DNA from: Hanstruepera marina
Lineage (GTDB): Bacteria > Bacteroidota > Bacteroidia > Flavobacteriales > Flavobacteriaceae
Assembly (NCBI RefSeq): GCF_019880635.1
Contig: NZ_JAINVX010000001.1
Span: 372,001 to 436,000, forward strand
Reading direction: 5' to 3'
Length of the DNA stretch: 64,000 nt
Positions within the stretch are counted from its first letter, which is position 1. Every line of letters begins with the position of its first letter. A model generated the notes under the pieces. The model was not told the origin of the DNA. It searched no databases and saw only the letters and a list, made by a program, of their open reading frames with translations. Shown piece after piece: positions 45,407 through 54,605 of the stretch. The position numbers and the translations under genes were made by a program.

Positions 45407-46797
45407 TGGTTTATTATTTATTAGTAGGTCTTTCAGGATTTATTTTTATTGGCCTGTTAATCTATTTTCGCAAACATTTTTTTGCAGCTTTAGAGACAAC
45501 ACTAAGCTTGTCTAATGCAGTTTTGTCTAAAGAAGACGAACTTGTTAAGCAAAAAAAGTTAATTAAAGCATTGAAGAATATGTTATTGGATTTAGGCAAA
45601 AACATAGGTCTTTTGGCTGTTATAGCTCTTACAACATGCTTGCCTGTTTATTTTTACATACTTTTAGGAAATGTTGAGTTTCAAAGTTTAGACACTTCGT
45701 CAATTTGGTTTTTTGTAAGTATGTCCTTAGGGAGTATTATCCCATTTTTAATTAAAAGGAAAAAGCCTTCTGAAGATTATTCTGAAGCTTCAATTTTGTT
45801 TCACAAGCTTATTTTAAATAATTACAACATAGGCAGACTACTGTTTTCGTTTGACAGTAGATTTAAAAAAGAAAAGATCTCAGAAAAAAAAGAAACCTTT
45901 TTAATTATTTCTGGTCTGGCCCGGGCAGGAACCACTAGCCTAACCGACCAATTATTCAAAGCTGGTGATTTTAGTTCGTTAGATTATTCCAATATGCCAT
46001 TATTGTTAGCGCCTAATCTTTGGAAAAAGATGTATAACCCCAAAAAGGCAAAACTAAAAGAGCGAAAGCATGGCGATAAAATGCTTTTTGGTTTAAATAC
46101 TATTGAAGCACTTGAGGAATATTTTTTCAAAGTATTTTTAAACGATTATTTTATTTCCAAAAACCATTTAAATAAACACGAGATTACCGAAGAAGTTTAT
46201 GATAATTATATGAAATATCAAGCTTTGGTAAGGCAAAACAATACCTCAACGTATTTATCAAAAAACAACAACCTTATTTTAAGGTATGAATCGTTACGTA
46301 AGTTTAATGAGTCATTTAAAGTTGTTTTTCTGTTTAGGAAACCGGAAGTACATGCATATTCTTTGTTAAATCAGCATAAACGGTTTTCTGAATTCCAAAC
46401 AGATGATGAATTTATGCAAACCTATTTGGATTGGTTAGGCCATCATGAATTTGGAAACAATCAAAAAGTATTTAAATTTTCTGATAAAGATGTGACGATT
46501 GCTTGCGATAAATCTACTCTAAACTATTGGTTAGCGATTTGGCTAAATTATTACGATTATTTATTGAATATGGAAGATGAGAACTATATGCTTATTGAAT
46601 ATTCAGATTACCTAAATGAACCCCAAAAAGTAATGGAGTTTGTTGGAAATGAAATGAACATGTCTTTAGATTATTCTCATCTCATACCGTTTTCAAACCA
46701 TCGAGAAATTGATACATCTGGGTGTGACAAACAATTATTGGAAGCCGTTAATACTGTTTATGATAAACTAAAATATAAAAAGGTCGTTTTTAAATAA
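45406..46797 (+). CDS. Membrane-anchored PAPS-type sulfotransferase
   Basis: 463 residues. Three membrane segments (about 3-21, 66-87, 100-116) precede a cytoplasmic sulfotransferase domain (about 164-463). SGLARAGTTSLT (169-180) is the 5'-phosphosulfate loop, and VVFLFRKPEVHAYSLL with R311 and S319 is the 3'-phosphate site. It would use PAPS on the cytoplasmic side. The acceptor is unknown. It overlaps the 47-residue gene by one base and ends seven bases from the convergent glmS. Confidence 0.83.
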   Translation: MVYYLLVGLSGFIFIGLLIYFRKHFFAALETTLSLSNAVLSKEDELVKQKKLIKALKNMLLDLGKNIGLLAVIALTTCLPVYFYILLGNVEFQSLDTSSIWFFVSMSLGSIIPFLIKRKKPSEDYSEASILFHKLILNNYNIGRLLFSFDSRFKKEKISEKKETFLIISGLARAGTTSLTDQLFKAGDFSSLDYSNMPLLLAPNLWKKMYNPKKAKLKERKHGDKMLFGLNTIEALEEYFFKVFLNDYFISKNHLNKHEITEEVYDNYMKYQALVRQNNTSTYLSKNNNLILRYESLRKFNESFKVVFLFRKPEVHAYSLLNQHKRFSEFQTDDEFMQTYLDWLGHHEFGNNQKVFKFSDKDVTIACDKSTLNYWLAIWLNYYDYLLNMEDENYMLIEYSDYLNEPQKVMEFVGNEMNMSLDYSHLIPFSNHREIDTSGCDKQLLEAVNTVYDKLKYKKVVFK

Positions 46798-46804
46798 CAG
46801 GAGT

Positions 46805-48652
46805 CTATTCTACAGTAACCGATTTGGCTAAATTTCGAGGTTGGTCAACATTTTTACCTAGCATAACCGCAATATGATATGATAATAGCTGTAAAGGTAT
46901 AGTAGTTAATAGAGGCGAAAGTGGTTCTAGCGTTTCCGGCACTTCAATAACATGATCGGCTAATTCTTTAACATGGGTATCACCTTCAGTAACAATTCCA
47001 ATAATTTTTCCTTTTCTGGATTTAATTTCTTGAATATTACTTACTACTTTGTCATAATGTCCTTTTTTGGTTGCAATTACAATTACTGGCATTTGTTCGT
47101 CTATAAGTGCAATAGGGCCATGTTTCATTTCGGCAGCAGGGTATCCTTCGGCGTGGATGTATGATATTTCCTTAAGCTTTAAGGCGCCTTCTAATGCGAC
47201 AGGAAAATTATATCCTCTACCTAAATACAAACAATTGCGAGCCTCTTTATAAGTGTCGGCAACAGCTTTAATGTGTGTGTCAGAAGTTAAAGCTTTTGTT
47301 ACTTTTTCTGGAATAAGTTCTAATTCTTGTAAGTGATAGCGGTAATCAGAATTTGAAATAGCACCTTTTGCTTTAGCGAGTTTTAAGGCAATTAATGAAA
47401 GCACAGTTATTTGTGTTGTAAAGGCTTTTGTAGAGGCAACACCAATTTCAGGCCCAGCATGAGTATAGGCACCAGCATTGGTCTCTCTAGCGATAGAAGA
47501 TCCTACAACATTACATACTCCAAACACAAAAGCACCATTGGCTTTTGCTAGTTTAATGGCAGCTAAAGTATCTGCAGTCTCACCAGATTGAGAAATGGCT
47601 ATCACTACATCTTTATTTGTAATAACAGGATTGCGATATCTAAACTCTGAAGCATATTCAACTTCAACCGGAATTCTTGCTAAATCTTCAAATATATATT
47701 CGGCCACTAAACCTGCATGCCAAGATGTACCACAGGCAACAATAACTATACGATTGGCGTTAAGGAACTTTTCAATATTATCATCTACGCCAGACATTTT
47801 TATAATGCCTTTTTTTGCCAGTAAGCGCCCTCTATAAGTATCTTTAATGGCGTTAGGTTGCTCAAAGATTTCCTTAAGCATAAAGTGGTCGTAACCACCT
47901 TTTTCTATTTGCTCAAGGTTCATTTGTAATTCCTGAACATAGGGATCTACTAATGAATCATCTTTTATTTTCCTGATTTTTATATCTTTACCTGCACGGA
48001 TAATCGCCATCTCTTCATCTTCAAGATACACCGCATTTTTAGTGTACTCAATAAAAGGCGATGCATCGCTGGCTATAAAAAATTCATTTTCACCAATACC
48101 AACCGCTAAAGGACTGCCAAGACGTGCAATAACAATTTCACCAGGTTTTGTTTTGTCAAATACAGCGATAGAATAGGCACCTACAACTTGGTTTAATGCA
48201 ATTTGTACAGCTTTGCCCAATTTGACATCTTCTTTAATTTTTACGTCTTCGATTAAGTTTATTAAAACTTCAGTATCTGTTTCAGACTTGAATGTATAGC
48301 CTCTGGAAATTAGCTCTTTGCGTAAGGAATCATAATTTTCAATGATACCATTGTGAATTATTACCAGATTTCCGGAATTGGAATAGTGAGGATGAGCATT
48401 TAAATCGTTAGGAATACCATGTGTAGCCCAACGGGTATGACCAATACCTAAATTAGCATTAGTAGAGATTTCATCTGCGACACGTTGCTCTAAATCGGCA
48501 ACCTTACCTTTGGTTTTAGAAACTTTTAAGTTTGTACCATCATAAAGTGCAATACCAGCACTATCATATCCACGATATTCAAGGCGCTTTAAACCTTCTA
48601 TAATAATTGGATAAGCTTCTCTATGACCAATATAGCCTACTATGCCACACAT
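46805..48652 (-). CDS. glmS: Glutamine-fructose-6-phosphate aminotransferase
   Basis: 615 residues. It makes glucosamine-6-phosphate for peptidoglycan and LPS. C2 (MCGIVGYIG) is the glutaminase nucleophile, with RWATHGIPNDLNAHPH for the substrate loop. Two SIS domains hold ACGTSWHAGLVAEY and SQSGETADTLAA. The C-terminus PRNLAKSVTVE is the active-site tail. It is third in a GT5-like/DUF4270/glmS operon, six bases after DUF4270. There is no sign of a glmS ribozyme upstream. Confidence 0.97.
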   Translation of the reverse strand: MCGIVGYIGHREAYPIIIEGLKRLEYRGYDSAGIALYDGTNLKVSKTKGKVADLEQRVADEISTNANLGIGHTRWATHGIPNDLNAHPHYSNSGNLVIIHNGIIENYDSLRKELISRGYTFKSETDTEVLINLIEDVKIKEDVKLGKAVQIALNQVVGAYSIAVFDKTKPGEIVIARLGSPLAVGIGENEFFIASDASPFIEYTKNAVYLEDEEMAIIRAGKDIKIRKIKDDSLVDPYVQELQMNLEQIEKGGYDHFMLKEIFEQPNAIKDTYRGRLLAKKGIIKMSGVDDNIEKFLNANRIVIVACGTSWHAGLVAEYIFEDLARIPVEVEYASEFRYRNPVITNKDVVIAISQSGETADTLAAIKLAKANGAFVFGVCNVVGSSIARETNAGAYTHAGPEIGVASTKAFTTQITVLSLIALKLAKAKGAISNSDYRYHLQELELIPEKVTKALTSDTHIKAVADTYKEARNCLYLGRGYNFPVALEGALKLKEISYIHAEGYPAAEMKHGPIALIDEQMPVIVIATKKGHYDKVVSNIQEIKSRKGKIIGIVTEGDTHVKELADHVIEVPETLEPLSPLLTTIPLQLLSYHIAVMLGKNVDQPRNLAKSVTVE

Positions 48653-48658
48653 ATGATA

Positions 48659-50248
48659 TTATTTATCGGGTTCAGTGTAATATAATTCGAATTTCACTTT
48701 TTTGTTATCTGGAACATTAGTATTTGACCCATAAAGAACAGTACCTCGAGGAGACATCACTGATCCAGAGTGGGTGTCCGTGTCATCATATTCAAGAGCA
48801 GTTGCTTGTTGAATCTCATTAACATTGGTCGAAACATAAACTCCTAGTTTTACATTTGTGGAATCGCGCAACAAAATGTTGTTTAAGTGTTCAGTTAAGC
48901 GAAATTTATATTTGAAACCTTCATCATTACCATCGCGCTCTAATGTTCTTGAATAAAAAGTTTTAGACAGCGAAGGGTTTGCATTGTTTGTTGATCCATC
49001 GAAAAAATAATCCACTATTGGGACGTTATTCTCTAAATCTATTAACATAATTCTATTAGGCTCTTCGCCGTTTACCTGATTTTGATCTACATAAAGTGTA
49101 AGATTAGCCTCATTTATAAGCCAAGAATCCTTTTTGCTCTTAAAGTATTCTAAAGCAGGAACATCTGACCCTGTTTCTGGATCTTCAACAGTACCATTAA
49201 ATAAATCTATAACTGCCATTGAACCTTCGCCTCCTTTAATGTAAAGTGATTGATCGCCATCAATTGGGTCCGCATTAGCATCTGCATCGGCTATAGTAGT
49301 ATTGGTTGGATCGTTTTCAAGAATGTTTAAACGATTACCAGTGAAATTCATTCTTAAGAAGCTGTCATCCTTTATTTCCAGTGGGTCACCATTTTCATCT
49401 ATAGTAGTTTCAACTACCCAACTGTAATAAACAATTACATTACCTTGAGAAAAATTCAACATCATCATATGGCCGTTACCCGCCATGGCTTCTTCGACTT
49501 TAAAATAAAGGCCTCTAAAATAATCCTTAAAATTATTTTGATTGCTTATTTCGGGTTGAGATCCTGCATCTGGAGTATTGAAGAAAAATAAGTTGTCCCA
49601 AAATTCATTGTCATTGTTTAAATGTACTCTTAAACTAGGCGCTATAGTTTCTTCATCATTAATAACAACTTGTTGGTCGTTTGGCAAAAATTCGTCTTTT
49701 TGATATAGTGTTTCACCAATAAAATTGTCAAAATTGATTGTTTGATTTGAATTAGAATAATATCTCTGTGCTTCAGATAGATTACTATCTGGGTCAAAAT
49801 CGCGTAAGAAATAATTATTTTGATATATAGATAATTTTACGGGTTCATTACCAAATAACGAATCTAATTCATACAAAGGGGTGCCTTCGGCATCAGTGCC
49901 AATATTTTTAGCGTAATACGGAATTGTTAAAATTACCGAGTCTACAGCTATATCTTCAGGAAAATTAAAGCCAAATGATGTTGGCACAATTTGAGTTACC
50001 ACACTCCCTGTTGTTTTGCCATAAATAGGATCGTTATAGATACCCATTAAATTAGACGATAGGTTATTGGTTTGAACAGGGCCTAATTTTCTATTAAATG
50101 AAACAACAGGAAACTTAATAGAATCAGTGCCAAAATTCGTGATTCCTTCAATATCTGTTTCTACAGTTGCGTAATCGTCATCACAGGCAAAAAACATAAT
50201 TAGTACAATACCTGATATATACTTTAAAGGGCTTAAAAATCTTTTCAT
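48659..50248 (-). CDS. DUF4270 lipoprotein
   Basis: 529 residues. The signal has lipobox Cys22 (MFFACDDD). DUF4270 fills most of the mature chain, with strand-rich phrases such as GIYNDPIYGKTTG and IAVDSVILTIPYY. The C-terminus holds SPRGTVLYGSNT, a conserved end of the family. Members are outer-membrane-linked proteins of unknown role found across Bacteroidota. It lies 23 bases after a GT5-like gene and six before glmS, an arrangement I recall from related genomes. This suggests a cell-envelope or glycan connection. Confidence 0.85.
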   Translation of the reverse strand: MKRFLSPLKYISGIVLIMFFACDDDYATVETDIEGITNFGTDSIKFPVVSFNRKLGPVQTNNLSSNLMGIYNDPIYGKTTGSVVTQIVPTSFGFNFPEDIAVDSVILTIPYYAKNIGTDAEGTPLYELDSLFGNEPVKLSIYQNNYFLRDFDPDSNLSEAQRYYSNSNQTINFDNFIGETLYQKDEFLPNDQQVVINDEETIAPSLRVHLNNDNEFWDNLFFFNTPDAGSQPEISNQNNFKDYFRGLYFKVEEAMAGNGHMMMLNFSQGNVIVYYSWVVETTIDENGDPLEIKDDSFLRMNFTGNRLNILENDPTNTTIADADANADPIDGDQSLYIKGGEGSMAVIDLFNGTVEDPETGSDVPALEYFKSKKDSWLINEANLTLYVDQNQVNGEEPNRIMLIDLENNVPIVDYFFDGSTNNANPSLSKTFYSRTLERDGNDEGFKYKFRLTEHLNNILLRDSTNVKLGVYVSTNVNEIQQATALEYDDTDTHSGSVMSPRGTVLYGSNTNVPDNKKVKFELYYTEPDK

Positions 50249-50271
50249 AGTTATTTTTTCAAGAAATAGGC

Positions 50272-51081
50272 TTATCCTAAAACTTCATTATTGTAAAACT
50301 CGGTATAAGCTTCACTAAACTCATCTTTTGATTTGTATTTTAAAATTGGTTTTTGAGAATCTTTTAAATGCGTGGTTAACTCTTCTGGAATTTCTTCAGA
50401 ACCAATAATTAATGCATCAGAATGATCAATGGCAATTTTCATTAAATTGTTATAGGTAGGCTTTTCTAAAGCCTTAATAGCCTCGCTATCTATGTTGTCA
50501 AATTTTATCTTGTCTTGCATATCTTTGTTTAACGTACCGTCAAAGCTTTGATTGTATATAGATGTAACTATTTTACTTTCGTTAAATAAAGGCTCGTCTT
50601 TATAGAACTGTTTTAAATACAGGGGCAATAAGGATGCTAGCCAACCGTGAACATGTATTATGTCTGGAGACCAGTTTAACTTTTTAACAGTTTCAATAAC
50701 GCCTTTAGCAAAGAAAATAGCTCGTTCATCATTGTCAGGGAATAAATTTCCTTCTTCGTCTGTTAAAGTGGCTTTTCTTTTAAAATATTCGTCGTTATCA
50801 ATAAAATATACCTGAATACGCTCTTTTGGAATTGAAGCAACTTTTATTATCAGCGGCATATCTAGGTCATTTATTACCAAATTAATACCTGATAGTCTAA
50901 TTACTTCATGTAGTTGATGTCTTCTCTCGTTTATATTGCCATATCTTGGCATGAAAATTCGAATTTGACCACCAAGCTGATTAACCATTCTAGGCGCTTC
51001 AAATGACATGGATGAGATTTCGGTTTCCGGTAAATAAGGCACTACTTCAGATGATACATACAATATCCTCTTATCTTTCAT
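50272..51081 (-). CDS. GT5 N-terminal-domain-only glycogen-synthase-like protein
   Basis: 269 residues. It matches the N-terminal Rossmann half of GT5 glycogen synthases (ILYVSSEVVPYLPE, FFAKGVIETVKKLNWSPDIIHVHGWLASLLPLYL). The second half (about 200 residues), with the donor-binding and catalytic Glu, is missing. The KTGG loop of GlgA is replaced by PETEIS (18-23). It should not be an active glycogen synthase and may be regulatory or structural. It leads the DUF4270-glmS operon and is divergent from panC. No glgB or glgC gene is present. Confidence 0.8.
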   Translation of the reverse strand: MKDKRILYVSSEVVPYLPETEISSMSFEAPRMVNQLGGQIRIFMPRYGNINERRHQLHEVIRLSGINLVINDLDMPLIIKVASIPKERIQVYFIDNDEYFKRKATLTDEEGNLFPDNDERAIFFAKGVIETVKKLNWSPDIIHVHGWLASLLPLYLKQFYKDEPLFNESKIVTSIYNQSFDGTLNKDMQDKIKFDNIDSEAIKALEKPTYNNLMKIAIDHSDALIIGSEEIPEELTTHLKDSQKPILKYKSKDEFSEAYTEFYNNEVLG

Positions 51082-51119
51082 ATATTTTATTGTTTTGAAG
51101 ATTCAAAATAAAAAACACG

Positions 51120-51127
51120 CAAAAGTA
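51120..51127 (-). promoter_or_regulatory. Promoter -7 box for the GT5-like/DUF4270/glmS operon
   Basis: TACTTTTG on the minus strand matches TAnnTTTG. It is 38 bases before the ATG at 51081 and back to back with the panC box. Confidence 0.5.
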
Positions 51128-51158
51128 CAAAAATTTATGCTAATTGCCTTTAAAATAT

Positions 51159-51166
51159 TAAGTTTG
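51159..51166 (+). promoter_or_regulatory. Promoter -7 box for panC
   Basis: TAAGTTTG matches TAnnTTTG, 23 bases before the GTG start. A TTG at 51144-51146 is only 12 bases upstream of it, too close for a -33 element. Confidence 0.5.
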
Positions 51167-51189
51167 CACGCGTTAATTTTTTATTAAAG

Positions 51190-52038
51190 GTGAAGGTTTT
51201 TACAGAAAAAGCTAAAATTAAAAATGAAATTTCTTTTCTAAAGAAAAAGAATCAATCTCTTGGTTTTGTCCCGACAATGGGAGCATTGCATGATGGCCAC
51301 TTAAGTTTGGTAAAAGAAGCATTAAAAAGTAACGACCAAGTTGTGGTAAGTATTTTTGTTAATCCTACACAGTTTAATAACGCCTCTGATTTAGAAAATT
51401 ACCCTAGAACTTTAGAGCGTGATATCAATCTTCTCGAAACTGTTTCAAACGAAGTTATGGTTTATGCACCAACGGTTGAAGATATTTATGAAGGCCAAAC
51501 CAAATCTGAACAGTTTTCTTTTGATGGATTGGAGTTTGAAATGGAGGGTAAGTTCCGGGAAGGACACTTTGACGGGGTTGGTACTATAGTAAAACGATTA
51601 TTTGAAATTATAAAGCCCGATAATGCTTATTTTGGAGAAAAGGATTTTCAACAGCTAGCCATAATTAAAAAGCTTGTTGAAAAACACAACATACCCGTAA
51701 ACGTGCATGGTTGCAAAATACATAGGGAATCTAATGGACTGGCCATGAGTTCTAGAAACGAACGTCTTAAGCCAGAACATAAAAAAGAAGCGCCTTTTAT
51801 CTACAGAATTTTAAATTCTGCCAAAAAAAAGTTTGGCACAAAAAGTGCTAAAGAAGTTACGGAATGGGTTGAAAAACAGTTTGCTAACAATACATTATTG
51901 CAATTAGAGTATTTTATTATAGCAGACACTTCAACCTTAAAACCAGTAATAAGAAAATCTCATAAAAAACAATACAGAGCTTTTATAGCTGTATATGCAG
52001 ATGATATTAGACTTATAGACAATATCGCATTAAATTAA
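51190..52038 (+). CDS. panC: Pantothenate synthetase
   Basis: 282 residues from a GTG start. No upstream in-frame ATG exists before a stop. It joins pantoate and beta-alanine with ATP. The HxGH site is in [14 protein letters not shown], and [18 protein letters not shown] and NGLAMSSRN (the KMSKS-like loop) are all present. It is followed by panD after 13 bases, so the two genes complete pantothenate synthesis together. panB is not in view. Confidence 0.95.
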   Translation: MKVFTEKAKIKNEISFLKKKNQSLGFVPTMGALHDGHLSLVKEALKSNDQVVVSIFVNPTQFNNASDLENYPRTLERDINLLETVSNEVMVYAPTVEDIYEGQTKSEQFSFDGLEFEMEGKFREGHFDGVGTIVKRLFEIIKPDNAYFGEKDFQQLAIIKKLVEKHNIPVNVHGCKIHRESNGLAMSSRNERLKPEHKKEAPFIYRILNSAKKKFGTKSAKEVTEWVEKQFANNTLLQLEYFIIADTSTLKPVIRKSHKKQYRAFIAVYADDIRLIDNIALN

Positions 52039-52039
52039 T

Positions 52040-52047
52040 TATCTTTG
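52040..52047 (+). promoter_or_regulatory. Extra -7 box immediately before panD
   Basis: TATCTTTG matches TAnnTTTG but ends five bases before the panD ATG. Any transcript from here would be leaderless or nearly so. panD may also be read from the panC promoter. Confidence 0.4.
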
Positions 52048-52051
52048 CCGC

Positions 52052-52402
52052 ATGCAAATTCAAGTAGTAAAATCTAAAATTCACAGAGTAAAATGTACAG
52101 GTGCAGATCTGAACTATATAGGGAGTATTACCATAGATGAAGACCTTATGGATGCAGCCAATATTATTCAAGGTGAAAAAGTGCAAATTGTTAACAATAA
52201 TAATGGTGCGCGATTAGAAACTTATGCCATTCCTGGGCCTAGAAATAGTGGAGAAATCACACTAAATGGAGCAGCAGCTAGGCTAGTGTCTCCAGGTGAT
52301 GTTTTAATTTTAATCACATATGCCTTTATGGATATTGAAGAGGCTAAAAAGTTTAAGCCATCATTAGTGTTTCCAGACGAAGCCACAAACAAACTTATTT
52401 AA
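52052..52402 (+). CDS. panD: Aspartate 1-decarboxylase
   Basis: 116 residues. It makes beta-alanine from aspartate. Self-cleavage between G24 and S25 (YIGSITID) creates the pyruvoyl group. The chain starts [12 protein letters not shown] with the usual basic N-terminus, and NGAAARL follows in the middle. It lies 13 bases after panC and is likely co-transcribed. The motif and length match the family fully. Confidence 0.96.
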   Translation: MQIQVVKSKIHRVKCTGADLNYIGSITIDEDLMDAANIIQGEKVQIVNNNNGARLETYAIPGPRNSGEITLNGAAARLVSPGDVLILITYAFMDIEEAKKFKPSLVFPDEATNKLI

Positions 52403-52406
52403 AAAT

Positions 52407-53375
52407 TTGAATCCATACGTGAAAAAAATATTAAAAATAGGGCTCCCAATATTGTTGGGAGTTTTTTTAGTATGGTATTCACTGTCCAAGGTGTCATTTT
52501 CTGAATTATTGGTTTACTTTAAAAAAGCCGATTATTTTTGGATAGTTCTGGGCATGTTATTTGGTTTCTTAAGTCACTTATCAAGAGCTTACAGATGGCG
52601 TTTTCAGCTCGAGCCAATGGGCTATAACATAAAATTGCCAAATAGTATTATGGCCGTGTTTTCGGCGTATTTAATAAACTACACTATTCCTAGAGCTGGG
52701 GAAGTAGCTAGAGCATCAATTATAACAACATATGAAGGTGTGCCTTTTGAAAAGGGGTTTGGAACTATTGTTGCTGAACGTGTTGCTGATTTGGTTGTTG
52801 TTATGGGGATTGTTATTATTACCTTATTTCTTCAGTTTGATTTCATAATGGCGTTTTTAACAGAATCTTTTAACCCAAAAAATTTAATTATTGCTGTTTT
52901 TGGATTATTGGTCTTAGGAGTTTTATTCATTGTTTACATAAAAAAAAGCCAGTCAGCTTTAGCGATAAAAATAAAGACATTTGTGTCAGGTTTGATCGAA
53001 GGTGTCTTGTCTATTTTTAAAATGAGAAAAAAATGGGCTTTTATTTTTCATACACTCTTCATTTGGTTTATGTACGTTATGATGTTTTATGTTACATCAT
53101 TTGCCTTGGAAGAGCTACACGGAATCCCATTTGGAGCTGTTCTTATAGGTTTTATTTCGGCTAGTTTTAGTATTGCTGCCACAAATGGCGGAATTGGTTC
53201 GTATCCAGTTGCCGTTTATGCGGCGTTTTCAATTTTTGCTATTCCAGAAGATCCAAGCATCGCTTTTGGATGGATAGTTTGGACGTCTCAAACTATTGTG
53301 CTTGTTGGTTTAGGAGGATTATCATTATTGTTATTGCCTGTTTATAACAGAAACAAGGCATTAAAACCAGAATAA
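52407..53375 (+). CDS. Flippase-like (LPG-synthase TM) membrane protein
   Basis: 322 residues with about eight membrane helices. The motif GFLSHLSRAYRWRFQL and NYTIPRAGEVARASI are the core of the lysylphosphatidylglycerol-synthase TM family (YbhN/AglD-like). There is no C-terminal aminoacyl transferase domain, so it is probably a lipid- or polyprenyl-phosphate-handling protein. The start is uncertain: TTG at 52407 or GTG at 52419, with no ATG nearby. It lies four bases after panD and likely shares its transcript. Confidence 0.8.
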   Translation: MNPYVKKILKIGLPILLGVFLVWYSLSKVSFSELLVYFKKADYFWIVLGMLFGFLSHLSRAYRWRFQLEPMGYNIKLPNSIMAVFSAYLINYTIPRAGEVARASIITTYEGVPFEKGFGTIVAERVADLVVVMGIVIITLFLQFDFIMAFLTESFNPKNLIIAVFGLLVLGVLFIVYIKKSQSALAIKIKTFVSGLIEGVLSIFKMRKKWAFIFHTLFIWFMYVMMFYVTSFALEELHGIPFGAVLIGFISASFSIAATNGGIGSYPVAVYAAFSIFAIPEDPSIAFGWIVWTSQTIVLVGLGGLSLLLLPVYNRNKALKPE

Positions 53376-53456
53376 AAACAACTTTCAAACGGTAAATTTC
53401 TTTTATACTTATGGCTTAATTTCATAACTTGCCATGAATATATTAACCGTTTTAAA

Positions 53457-54605
53457 ATGAAACAACTAATCTGTCTTTTCGCATTAATGGCATGTATGCA
53501 AAGCACTATTGCCCAGGTGATTTACGAACCGTTTGAATCAACAAAATTAGGTGAAACACGTGAAGTTAAAATTCAACTTCCTAGAGGCTATGATTCTAAT
53601 GAAGATAAAGCCTACCCTATTATTTTGGTTTTTGATGGCGACTATTTGTTTGAAGCCGTTGCAGGTAATGTAGATTATTACTCATATTGGGAAGATATGC
53701 CAGAATCTATTGTTGTTGGTATTAATCAGGTAGATAGTCGCAATTCAGATATCAGCTATTCCGAACAAAACTCATTGCCTATTGAAAACGGTGCAGCATT
53801 TTTCGAATTTATAGGTATGGAGCTCCTTCCGTATCTTGATAGCACTTATAGAACGGTAGAATTTCGGGTAATAGTTGGGCATGGCGAAACGGCCAATTTC
53901 ATAAATTATTTTTTACTTAAACCACAGCCTTTATTTCAAGCTTATGTTGCGATAAGTCCAGATTTAGCACCAGACATGACAAATTACTTGTCCGAAAAGC
54001 TCTCAAAATCCGAAGGAAAACTATTTTATTACATGACTACTTCTGATAACGATATCAAGCACATAAAATCAGGAGTAACAAAATTGAATGATGCTATAAG
54101 TGCATTAGAAAATAAAAATTTGCTGTATAGTTTTGATAATTTTGAGAAGCCTTCTCACTATGAGCTTCCAGCACATGCCATTCCAAACGCTTTAGAGGAT
54201 ATATTTTTGGTTTTTAAACCCATAAGCAAAACAGAATATAAAGAAACCATTTTAAAACTTGAAGGTTCTCCAGTTGAGTATTTAACTGAAAAGTATCAAA
54301 CCATTGAAGATTTGTTTGGAATACAAAAGCAAATCCTTATCAACGATTTTAATGCTATTGAGGCTGCCATTGATAAAAATGAAAAGTTTGAGTATTTAGA
54401 AGAATTGGGAAAAATCGCAAGAAAGGAATATCCCGAAACACTTTTAGGAAATTATTATCTAGCGCGTTTTTACGAAGAAACAGGAGAACCGAAAAAAGCA
54501 ATGAAAACGTATCAGTCTGCTTTTGTTTTGGATGAAATTGCAGGTATTACAAAAGATGAAATGTTACGTCGGGCAGATGCAATTAAAGCAGATTTCGGGT
54601 ATTAA
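53457..54605 (+). CDS. Esterase-D-like alpha/beta hydrolase without a nucleophile Ser
   Basis: 382 residues. A signal peptide ends IAQ, then the esterase fold (about 22-250; LPRGYDSNEDKAYPIILVFDGD). The nucleophile elbow reads VGHGETANF, with Gly143 in place of Ser, in the position of GHSxGG. VAISPDL follows as expected. It probably is not a serine esterase and may bind a ligand or partner. A C-terminal helical TPR-like part (about 310-380; LGNYYLARFYEETGEPKKAMKTYQ) follows. It shares one base with radA (TAATG). Confidence 0.82.
   Translation: MKQLICLFALMACMQSTIAQVIYEPFESTKLGETREVKIQLPRGYDSNEDKAYPIILVFDGDYLFEAVAGNVDYYSYWEDMPESIVVGINQVDSRNSDISYSEQNSLPIENGAAFFEFIGMELLPYLDSTYRTVEFRVIVGHGETANFINYFLLKPQPLFQAYVAISPDLAPDMTNYLSEKLSKSEGKLFYYMTTSDNDIKHIKSGVTKLNDAISALENKNLLYSFDNFEKPSHYELPAHAIPNALEDIFLVFKPISKTEYKETILKLEGSPVEYLTEKYQTIEDLFGIQKQILINDFNAIEAAIDKNEKFEYLEELGKIARKEYPETLLGNYYLARFYEETGEPKKAMKTYQSAFVLDEIAGITKDEMLRRADAIKADFGY

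Noticed and set aside
48653-48658. glmS ribozyme
   Set aside because: Only six bases separate glmS from the DUF4270 gene, which leaves no room for a ribozyme leader.
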